A stretch of DNA of 21,345 nucleotides from Candidatus Altarchaeota archaeon (GTDB lineage: Archaea > SpSt-1190): NCBI GenBank assembly GCA_018221005.1, contig JAAOXW010000008.1:1-21345 (forward strand), read 5' to 3'. Positions within the stretch are counted from its first letter, which is position 1. Every line of letters starts with the position of its first letter. A program made the translations under genes and the position numbers. The notes under the pieces were generated by a model. The model was not told where the DNA came from. It worked only from the letters and a program-made list of their open reading frames with translations, and searched no databases. Positions 12,636 to 18,895 of this stretch are shown here, piece by piece.

Positions 12636-13208
12636 ATGGTGGATGTAACAGGTCAGCAGGAACTGTATGATTTTTCAAACCAAGAAATTAATGTTGCAGG
12701 ATATAGAATTAAGTTAGTAAAGAAGAAGAAAGAGTTGGAACTGCCTTCATTTCAAGTTAGACTCAACGATTTCGTAGTTATTGTGAAAGAAATTAAAGCA
12801 CCACAGTGGACTCCAAAAAGTACATTAGAAGAAAAACCGTCTTGGAAACACATTGAAGCCTTACTTCCTAGTGCGGACCCAAATATGGAAATGTGGTTTT
12901 CTCCATATTACTCCTTTGAAGACTCTGGGAAAACACACCGTATTAGATTCTGGCTTGTTGGACCAAACGTTAATTGTCGCTTTCACAACCACGTTACAGA
13001 TAATCCAAAGTTCAAGGAGTTGCACTACCAACTTCGTGGTTCTGGATTTATGGAAATAAAAGGTGGAAGGGTTGAAGAGATGACAAAACCGGGTGACACC
13101 CACACACCATTTTACACTGAAAAAGATGGAAAATTGACATACCCTGTGCATAGATATGTCTCTGGGCCAAAAGGTTCACTCTTCATGGTTATTGAAGAAT
13201 TAGTATGA
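12636..13208 (+). CDS. cupin-fold protein
   Basis: A 190-residue protein with a single cupin domain in its C-terminal half. Motif 1 is FHNHVTDNPKFKELHYQLRGSG (two His, a Glu and the closing Gly) near residues 111-132. Motif 2 is PGDTHTPFY followed by YPVHRYVSG with a further His. These residues could bind a divalent metal. The N-terminal ~80 residues have mixed beta character. Start ATG 12636; TATTTAAAG (12608-12616) is centred 24 bases upstream, so the transcript is probably leaderless. The next gene follows after 18 bases. The reaction is unknown; cupins include dioxygenases, isomerases and sugar-binding proteins. Confidence 0.75.
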   Translation: MVDVTGQQELYDFSNQEINVAGYRIKLVKKKKELELPSFQVRLNDFVVIVKEIKAPQWTPKSTLEEKPSWKHIEALLPSADPNMEMWFSPYYSFEDSGKTHRIRFWLVGPNVNCRFHNHVTDNPKFKELHYQLRGSGFMEIKGGRVEEMTKPGDTHTPFYTEKDGKLTYPVHRYVSGPKGSLFMVIEELV

Positions 13209-13226
13209 AGCGCTACCTTAGTAAGA

Positions 13227-14072
13227 TTGGTTGGGGCAATCTGGAAAGTGTTATTAGTTGAGTTGCAAGAGTTAAGAGTGGACCTTCGATTTTTCACGCG
13301 TGACCATTTTCCTGACCTATTTGGCGTTTGGGCAGAACTTAAACTGGTTGCAGCCATCAACATAGATGGTTGGGACAAGTCTCGCATAGATGCTTTCAGA
13401 AAAAGCTGTGAGGAAGGGGAGGTAGTTTGTAAAATACCGGGCGCTGGCGTGAAGAAGTCTGATGAATGTCATGTAGCTCTAATTTCCCGCTCAGAAACGT
13501 TAGTCAGTAGATTAGAAGGGCCCTATTTGGATAACGACGTGAGAGCGCACGGAAAGTTATTGGGCTATCCTGCTTGTTGCATTGATGCGTGGCAGTCTGG
13601 AGTTGAAGCTCAACAAAATGAACTCATATCATCTGTAATTAAAAAAAGTAAGTCGCCCTCGAGCTATCTTAATATTTTTTCCGTAGGTAATAGATTGATA
13701 CCTCACTCTCCTTGCTCATTGGATTGTGAAAAAAGTCATGAACTTTCAAAACTCACTTTAAAAAAATTAAAGGAAGTTGATTCTGAGAAAGCGGCTCAAG
13801 TTAAACAAGACTTGAATCTCCCCGTTCTAGTGAAAGATTCTCAAATTTTCCTGAAATTTAAGAAAACAGACCAAGGCCTTGAGTTTAAGTGGATTGAAGA
13901 CCAAAGGCCGTACTTGAATGGGTATGTAACCAGACTCTCTGAAGCGAATGACAAAAACTTGCATCAAATTGGAACTTCATTTGCGCAACTGTGGAATAAA
14001 AGGGGGGGCTTCCCCAATGGAGAACCGTTTTCGGAGTTTCACTGGATAGACTGGAAGAAAACCATTCAATAG
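13227..14072 (+). CDS. DUF483-like cysteine-containing protein
   Basis: A 281-residue soluble protein whose central part resembles the archaeal DUF483 family: GKLLGYPACCIDAW (a Cys pair near residue 115) and, about 45 residues later, LIPHSPCSLDCEKSHELSK with two more cysteines and two histidines. The spacing suggests a metal or Fe-S site, or a catalytic cysteine centre; the biochemical function is not known. The C-terminal ~100 residues have mixed structure. TTG 13227 is the farthest upstream start after the cupin stop; GTG 13248 is an alternative. It is probably in an operon with the cupin. Its stop is 7 bases from that of the convergent cyclophilin gene. Confidence 0.65.
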   Translation: MVGAIWKVLLVELQELRVDLRFFTRDHFPDLFGVWAELKLVAAINIDGWDKSRIDAFRKSCEEGEVVCKIPGAGVKKSDECHVALISRSETLVSRLEGPYLDNDVRAHGKLLGYPACCIDAWQSGVEAQQNELISSVIKKSKSPSSYLNIFSVGNRLIPHSPCSLDCEKSHELSKLTLKKLKEVDSEKAAQVKQDLNLPVLVKDSQIFLKFKKTDQGLEFKWIEDQRPYLNGYVTRLSEANDKNLHQIGTSFAQLWNKRGGFPNGEPFSEFHWIDWKKTIQ

Positions 14073-14078
14073 ATGCTT

Positions 14079-14624
14079 TCATTTTATGGTCACTTTCGTC
14101 ATGACCACATCTTCAACTGGTCTGTCACCGGGGGCCACTTGAACGGCTCCAATAGTTTTGAGTACATCTTCTCCAACAACTACTTGGCCAAAGACAGAGT
14201 GTTTGTTGTCAAGCCATGGCGTGGGAATGAGTGTTATGAAAAATTGGCTTCCGCCAGTATTTGGCCCAGAGTTCGCCATTGAAAGGATTCCGAGTTTGTC
14301 GTGCCTTAGCTCAGGATGAAACTCATCATCAATTGCATATCCCGGTCCGCCCCTTCCTGTTCCCTCGGGGTCTCCACCCTGTATCATAAAGTCTGCAATG
14401 ACTCTGTGGAAAATAACACCGTTGTAAAAGCCCTTCTCAGCCAAGTCTATGAAGTTCTTGGTTGTAATTGGCGCCCTTGCTTCAAAAAGTTCTATTTCCA
14501 TGGTCCCGTAATTAGTTTCAATAACTGCAATTTTATTTCCCATTGTTTTTTCACCTTCCCAATTATTTAGGAGGCCAGCTATAATTATAAGAGCTAGCAT
14601 CGCCAACAAAATTAATTTCTTCAT
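14079..14624 (-). CDS. cyclophilin-type peptidyl-prolyl isomerase, membrane-anchored form
   Basis: A cyclophilin that speeds proline isomerisation in protein folding. The catalytic domain (about residues 30-181) carries YNGVIFHRVIADFMIQGGDP with the catalytic Arg, then GSQFFITLIPTPWLD and HSVFGQVVVG, all conserved. The N-terminus, MKKLILLAMLALIIIAGLL, is a signal anchor or signal peptide. ATG 14624 is supported by a TATA-like CTTTAAACT centred 25 bases upstream. A second in-frame ATG at 14543 (residue 28) has a good GGTGA site 7 bases upstream, inside the coding region, and would give a cytosolic enzyme. The farther TTG at 14672 is unlikely. Confidence 0.93.
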   Translation of the reverse strand: MKKLILLAMLALIIIAGLLNNWEGEKTMGNKIAVIETNYGTMEIELFEARAPITTKNFIDLAEKGFYNGVIFHRVIADFMIQGGDPEGTGRGGPGYAIDDEFHPELRHDKLGILSMANSGPNTGGSQFFITLIPTPWLDNKHSVFGQVVVGEDVLKTIGAVQVAPGDRPVEDVVMTKVTIK

Positions 14625-14672
14625 ATTTTCCAAAAATGGCTGAAAGTTTAAAGTAGTTGTGGGTGGGCCCAA

Positions 14673-15167
14673 CTAAGAACTCTTCGAGTTTTCGGCGAGC
14701 TCCTTTATTCTTCGTGGGTGGTGTTCATCGAAAAAAGAAATGGAATTAATGGTTGAATGAATTGTGGGTACTCCCCCTAAATCATACTCGTCAACAACTG
14801 CTTGCAACAAAGTTTCTGCATCAATTTCCCAGAGGTCCGCAACTTCGGTGAAGGTTAGTTGTTTGAGGTCCTTGCCTGTAATGTTGACAGAAAAATCCAC
14901 ACCCTTCGGATGTAGAACCAAGAAATCGGAAGCTGAGGTTGGTTCAGTTGGGTCTGAGGTTTCCGCGTGGTTTTGAACGGACACTTGCTCAACAAAAGTA
15001 GTACCTTCGGGAGTTCTGCATTGGCGGGGGTAGGACTCCATGACTGGATTTCCGGCAGCTACGCATTCTTCAAAGTTGGTGGCTTCTGGGCCTTGCTTAG
15101 TCAGAAAGAAGGTAGCAAAACCAAGCCCGACAACGAGTAGCAGAATTAGAAGTACACGAACTTTCAT
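14673..15167 (-). CDS. membrane-anchored two-domain protein, function unknown
   Basis: A 164-residue protein. Residues about 3-23 form an N-terminal membrane anchor. Residues 31-60 carry NFEECVAAGNPVMESYPRQC, a two-cysteine module seen in many secreted archaeal and bacterial proteins, which probably forms a disulphide outside the cell. After a Ser/Thr/Pro-rich linker, the last ~85 residues (ITGKDLKQLTFTEVADLW, then EIDAETLLQAV) form a small helical domain I cannot name. ATG 15167 is supported by an A+T-rich TATA region (CTTAAATAA, 15188-15196) about 26 bases upstream. It lies 48 bases upstream of the cyclophilin gene on the same strand; both products appear to be exported. Confidence 0.7.
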   Translation of the reverse strand: MKVRVLLILLLVVGLGFATFFLTKQGPEATNFEECVAAGNPVMESYPRQCRTPEGTTFVEQVSVQNHAETSDPTEPTSASDFLVLHPKGVDFSVNITGKDLKQLTFTEVADLWEIDAETLLQAVVDEYDLGGVPTIHSTINSISFFDEHHPRRIKELAENSKSS

Positions 15168-15208
15168 TTCAACTTTAAAAATTACAGCTTAAATAAATTC
15201 AGAGAACT

Positions 15209-15475
15209 TCATAGCTCCTTGTATTGGGCGCTTCCATTTCCCGTCGCCTTTGCTATGAGTCCAAAACTCAGCAAATTTAAGCCCGATATAACTCTTGACT
15301 CAGGCCCATCAAGTTGGTAATTTGAAAGCAAGTCAATGGTTGTAGCAAAAACTGTTACAAGAGCACCTGCATATGCGGCTTTCAAAACACTTTTCAACTT
15401 TGATTTTGAATCCTTATTAGAAGGCATGTTTGGTCCCGTCTCCGTTTGGACATATTGACTCTCATTACCGGCCAT
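15209..15475 (-). CDS. small membrane protein, unrecognised
   Basis: An 88-residue protein with a polar Ser/Lys-rich N-terminus (about 1-28) and two moderately hydrophobic segments (about 33-50 and 61-78), suggesting a two-helix membrane hairpin. No family is recognised. ATG 15475 has TTCTTAAAGG on the minus strand centred about 25 bases upstream, which supports a real leaderless gene. It is the first of three leftward genes whose products all have membrane segments. Confidence 0.6.
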   Translation of the reverse strand: MAGNESQYVQTETGPNMPSNKDSKSKLKSVLKAAYAGALVTVFATTIDLLSNYQLDGPESRVISGLNLLSFGLIAKATGNGSAQYKEL

Positions 15476-15529
15476 TTCATACAGGGGTGCTTGTCCTTTA
15501 AGAACTTTACACTCCCCAATAGTAAAAGC

Positions 15530-15535
15530 TATAAT
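15530..15535 (+). promoter_or_regulatory. TATA box for the gene at 15556
   Basis: TATAAT within AGCTATAATC is centred 24 bases before the ATG at 15556, and no Shine-Dalgarno site lies between them. The intervening GCGCGCGGCGTGAG is unusually G+C-rich for this window. Confidence 0.5.
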
Positions 15536-15555
15536 CGCGCGCGGCGTGAGTTTCC

Positions 15556-16134
15556 ATGCCTAAACTCACACCGAGGGGGTTGAATTATGTGTCTGCAGAA
15601 ATAAGTATCATGGACAGGGTAAAAAAGAGAATTGGCACTAAATTTTATGAGAGTTTCAAAGAGGAGTTTCTGGATAATTTTTTGGAGACAGACAGAATAT
15701 ATGATACATTATACGTTGAGTTACCAAAGACGCGGTCCAATTTTGTTATGGACATTGAGGGGGGATACCTCCTATTTTCTGAGTTGCTTGAAGCAAGAAA
15801 TAAAGAATATACCAAAAATATGGATGCTGCAAATGAACGAATTAAGAGCTTGAAAGACCGTGCAACACGTCCCACCAACAATGAACACATGTATATGATG
15901 AAAGAAAATATGGGATTGCCTTCCCCCCACTATGACATATACTTCGCATTATCAAAGGAACTTGGCTTAGAAAAGAAGCTCCTAAGCTCAAGAAAAAAGA
16001 TTGCTGATTTTGTAAATGCCCGTCCAAAATTGAAGATACTGTGGAAGGGCTCGGGAGTATACAGCGTGCCAGGAGAAGCAGTAAACCCGCAGAGAGAGGG
16101 AAATGTGCGGAAGGTAACTGCAGTCGGAAAATGA
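15556..16134 (+). CDS. uncharacterised soluble protein
   Basis: A 192-residue charged protein with no signal peptide or membrane segment. I do not recognise it. The N-terminal two thirds look alpha-helical, including a Lys/Glu-rich helix at about 75-105 (EARNKEYTKNMDAANERIKS). The C-terminus has a short beta pattern (LKILWKGSGVYSVPGEAV) before a basic tail. The ATG at 15556 follows a TATA box at leaderless spacing. The next gene starts 38 bases after its stop and has its own TATA box. Confidence 0.65.
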   Translation: MPKLTPRGLNYVSAEISIMDRVKKRIGTKFYESFKEEFLDNFLETDRIYDTLYVELPKTRSNFVMDIEGGYLLFSELLEARNKEYTKNMDAANERIKSLKDRATRPTNNEHMYMMKENMGLPSPHYDIYFALSKELGLEKKLLSSRKKIADFVNARPKLKILWKGSGVYSVPGEAVNPQREGNVRKVTAVGK

Positions 16135-16171
16135 AGTGCTAAAGGCTATAAAGTTCTAATTGGGTGGTTGC

Positions 16172-16777
16172 ATGGCAAACGAGTACGTATCTTTTGAGGA
16201 TCTTTCTGACCAACAAATGGAGACAATAGAAATTTGTGTTCAGGAAACCAAAAATTATCTGAAAGAGAAGGAAGGGTGGGACGGGGAACGCCCCTTAATC
16301 TATGTTCCACACACCATGGACACCCAACCAAGAATACACGACCTTGTCAGGGAAACTCTTGAGGCGGACGGAGAACTCAGCAAGTACTTTGTCTTGATTC
16401 CTACTGAGTTTACGGGAAAAATGTACATGAAAATCCGATCGGAAACAGACGGGGAGGGGGGCAAGAAGGGCAGTGGCATGCTCTTTTACACTGCGCCCAA
16501 GGGTTTGCTTTCACACGTAGATGCCCTTGTGGGTGTGTCGTATGCAGATGGAAAATTCGGAGCAGGGGCAGGCCTAGAGATGCAGTGGGGGTTGGAACAC
16601 GGCAAGCCTGTCTATGAAATGGTTTACAATGAAGACCTACTCGAAATACGAGAAGTTTCTGAACTTGATGAGTCAAGAATTTTGAGTATACCTGACACCC
16701 GAGAGCGGGTCAAAGACAATAAATTTTACTTTTCAAGGTATTCCGGGAAGGCAGAGAGGGAGTTTTTCTCAAGATAA
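16172..16777 (+). CDS. Rossmann-like protein resembling nucleoside 2-deoxyribosyltransferases
   Basis: A 201-residue soluble protein. The pattern PLIYVPHTMDTQPRIHDLV, then HVDALVGVSYADGKFGAGAG, and LEMQWGLEHGKPVYEMV resembles the nucleoside 2-deoxyribosyltransferase/DUF4406-like fold, where a strand ending in D-A-L-V is followed by a G-x-G-x-E helix supplying a catalytic glutamate, and then a G-K-P-V strand. It may act on nucleotides or nucleosides, but substrate residues cannot be verified. ATG 16172 is chosen over TTG 16160; GGGTGG lies 5 bases before it and CTATAAAG (16146-16153) is a likely TATA box. A T6 run at 16792-16797 follows the gene. Confidence 0.6.
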   Translation: MANEYVSFEDLSDQQMETIEICVQETKNYLKEKEGWDGERPLIYVPHTMDTQPRIHDLVRETLEADGELSKYFVLIPTEFTGKMYMKIRSETDGEGGKKGSGMLFYTAPKGLLSHVDALVGVSYADGKFGAGAGLEMQWGLEHGKPVYEMVYNEDLLEIREVSELDESRILSIPDTRERVKDNKFYFSRYSGKAEREFFSR

Positions 16778-16838
16778 ACCGAGGCCATTGCTTTTTTATA
16801 CGCCAAATAAGGAGTATTTCAGTCGGTAACTTGACAGG

Positions 16839-16858
16839 TTGAGCTTCATTAAGCTCAA
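16839..16858 (+). promoter_or_regulatory. leader hairpin abutting tRNA-Ser(TGA)
   Basis: TTGAGCTT (16839-16846) and AAGCTCAA (16851-16858) form a perfect 8-bp stem with loop CATT. The last paired base directly precedes the first base of the tRNA. TTTATAC near 16795-16801 is a plausible TATA box for the precursor. Confidence 0.6.
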
Positions 16859-16939
16859 GCCAAGGTGGCGGAGTGGTTAACGCGCTGGTCTTGAAAACCA
16901 GTCCCTTTGGGATCAGGAGTTCAAATCTCCTCCTTGGCG
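16859..16939 (+). tRNA. tRNA-Ser (anticodon TGA)
   Basis: A class II tRNA. Acceptor GCCAAGG (16859-16865) pairs perfectly with CCTTGGC (16932-16938), G discriminator. Anticodon stem CTGGT/ACCAG with loop CTTGAAA gives TGA for TCA codons. The variable arm is TCCC-TTT-GGGA and the T arm AGGAG-TTCAAAT-CTCCT. CCA is not encoded. The ATG of the next gene starts on the very next base. Confidence 0.95.
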
Positions 16940-17608
16940 ATGGTAGGTAAGTATTCCCTAAAAAATGAGCGGAAGTTCCTGCAGCATTGTATTGATGAAC
17001 TTTCTAAATCAAAGTTAATCTTAGATGCCGGTGGGGGGCCAGGTTTCTGGGAAAAAAGGAAGGGACTTCAAAGGCCAAAGAGTTTTGACCAAATAAAAAG
17101 TTTAAGACTTGACATAAACCCCAATAAAAATCCGGACATACTTGCTGACATTCACAACCTGAGATCAATTCGTTCAAATACTTTTGACGGCATCATTTGC
17201 ACCGAGGTGCTTGAACATGCCTATAACCCATTTATCGCAGTAAAGGAACTTAGGCGGATTTTGAAACCCAAGGGAAAAATTTTCTTCTCTGCACCGTTCA
17301 TGTATCCATATCATCATTGGGCTCCAAAAGAACCATATCCCGGCCTTGAAAAAGTAGATGATTATTATAGATATACTGAGATGGGTTGGAAACATTTGCT
17401 GAAAGATTTCAAGAAAGTGGAGACCTTCAAAATTGGAACTTATGCCGATGTGTTTCTTCACACACTAACTGGTTTTAAACTAAAGAGAACCAACCCGGTT
17501 TACAAAGTGCTTAGATTTTTTGTAAATCTAATAATGATGCCATTTGTGGGAAGGGGCGTACAGTTCAAGAACACTTGTTTGAATATAATGGTCCTCGCTG
17601 AAAAATAA
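16940..17608 (+). CDS. class I SAM-dependent methyltransferase (type 11-like)
   Basis: A 222-residue soluble methyltransferase. Motif I is LILDAGGGPGFW (about 26-37), the acidic ribose-binding position follows in LRLDIN, then FDGIICTEVLEHA (motif II region), LKPKGKIFFSAPF (motif III) and a C-terminal lid. The HHWAPKEPYP segment after motif III and a hydrophobic helix near the C-terminus resemble methyltransferases of glycan or lipid pathways, but the substrate is unknown. The ATG at 16940 is the base after the tRNA-Ser discriminator, with no Shine-Dalgarno or TATA box; an earlier in-frame ATG/GTG-like start at 16907 lies inside the tRNA. Expression from the tRNA transcript after 3' cleavage is likely. 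It converges with the phosphohexomutase-like gene 31 bases away. Confidence 0.85.
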   Translation: MVGKYSLKNERKFLQHCIDELSKSKLILDAGGGPGFWEKRKGLQRPKSFDQIKSLRLDINPNKNPDILADIHNLRSIRSNTFDGIICTEVLEHAYNPFIAVKELRRILKPKGKIFFSAPFMYPYHHWAPKEPYPGLEKVDDYYRYTEMGWKHLLKDFKKVETFKIGTYADVFLHTLTGFKLKRTNPVYKVLRFFVNLIMMPFVGRGVQFKNTCLNIMVLAEK

Positions 17609-17639
17609 GTCAGGTGCTCTCTCTAGACAACCTTTAGAC

Positions 17640-18860
17640 TTAGGCCAAGCCCATTGATTTTCTTCCAAGCTGTAGATACTCTTTGACTTTGTGTCTGTTC
17701 TCCGCCTCTGCAGCAATTCGGACAAAACCCTTCATGGGCTTCAGCCAAACCCAACCCTGGTCAAGGAAAGCTTTCACTCCATCTCGGAGGTCGAGTTCAT
17801 AATCATTCAAGAAAGCTTTGGCACTGTCAACATCCTGCTCGGGATTCTCGGCTTTGAGCATAACTGCATCTTCATAGTAGGCAGGAATAGCTTCATTTAA
17901 TTCCTTTAGTTTGACTCCCCTTTCCGAAATCAACCCCAATATTTCCATCATCAGAAAAACGGCATCCGGTGCGAAACTCCATTCACTAAAAATTACGCCC
18001 ATAGTTCCGCCACCCACTGAAAAGCCTCGCTCTTCAAGCACTCGGGATATAGTAGCTTCACTCGCGGGCACACGGTCAACATAACCAACGGCATCAAGAA
18101 CTGAACTTGCTCCAATATCAACAACAGCTCTTCGGAAGCCATTAAATTTCATAAGCAACGCCAGTGCACGACTTGAACTCACAAAGTGGTGTCCTGCAAT
18201 GAAACTCAATTTATTTCCTGCCCCATCAAAGGCAACACCTAAGTCAGCCCCCGTTCTGGAAACAAAATATCCCATATTTTTTACATTGCTCAAAGTAGGT
18301 TCATACTCCCTAATGGGTGAGGGACTAAGAGAGCTGTTGAGTTCAATCACATTACAACCTTTAGCACGTAGGATGGCAGGCACCATACTTCCAAGGGGCC
18401 CATTAGCACAATCAACCACAATTTTCATGGGTTCAATATCGTGTCGATCTAAAATCTGAGAAATATAATTTGGAACCATATCAATTGTACTTAGGCCTCC
18501 GACCTGAACACCGTTGTGCCCATTCACAGTAAGGTCACCCTCCCATGCACGGCCACTGGGGTTATAGGTTTTAATGCCAACGTAGTTTGAAGGATAGGGG
18601 TCAGCAGAAACATGTAAGCCCCATATATTCTCATCACGAGCAGTTTTTGCAACCACAGGGGATGGAACAACACCAAGGTCAGCAACATTAGACCCGGATG
18701 ACAGTAAGCCAGAGGTTGCTGCAAATTTGAAGGGGAGTGAACCTGCGCGAGAGTCACACCCCACTGCAAAGGGTTCCTTGGCATGGAAACCCAATTTAGT
18801 AGAAAAATAAGTCGCATCACTAACGGAAACGTCATAATTAAATCGACCTAAAAGATGCAT
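17640..18860 (-). CDS. degenerate alpha-D-phosphohexomutase (pseudoenzyme?)
   Basis: The 406 residues align along their length with phosphomannomutase/phosphoglucosamine mutase (usually ~450), including LGVVPSPVV, VVDCANGPLGSM, the domain-3 pattern and the C-terminal GWVWLKP..VRIAAEA. Every active-site loop is altered: the N-terminal G-T-x-G-I-R-G is missing; TASHNPP is replaced by HVSADPYPS (Ser85 remains, with a 2-residue insertion); metal-binding DGDxDR is DGAGNK (212-217); GGExSGH is GGGTMGV; the phosphate-binding RxSGTEPxxR is KPMKGFVR. It probably no longer interconverts sugar phosphates and may bind them in a regulatory or structural role. ATG 18860 has TTATAAG centred 25 bases upstream; TTG 18866 is an alternative. 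Confidence 0.85.
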   Translation of the reverse strand: MHLLGRFNYDVSVSDATYFSTKLGFHAKEPFAVGCDSRAGSLPFKFAATSGLLSSGSNVADLGVVPSPVVAKTARDENIWGLHVSADPYPSNYVGIKTYNPSGRAWEGDLTVNGHNGVQVGGLSTIDMVPNYISQILDRHDIEPMKIVVDCANGPLGSMVPAILRAKGCNVIELNSSLSPSPIREYEPTLSNVKNMGYFVSRTGADLGVAFDGAGNKLSFIAGHHFVSSSRALALLMKFNGFRRAVVDIGASSVLDAVGYVDRVPASEATISRVLEERGFSVGGGTMGVIFSEWSFAPDAVFLMMEILGLISERGVKLKELNEAIPAYYEDAVMLKAENPEQDVDSAKAFLNDYELDLRDGVKAFLDQGWVWLKPMKGFVRIAAEAENRHKVKEYLQLGRKSMGLA

Positions 18861-18895
18861 TTTCAAGTAACAAATAGGGAGTTATAAGTGTTGGT

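Noticed and set aside
13205..13260. Short ATG-started peptide just after the cupin gene
   Set aside because: It ends after about 18 codons and lies out of frame with the DUF483-like gene; no sign of a conserved leader peptide.
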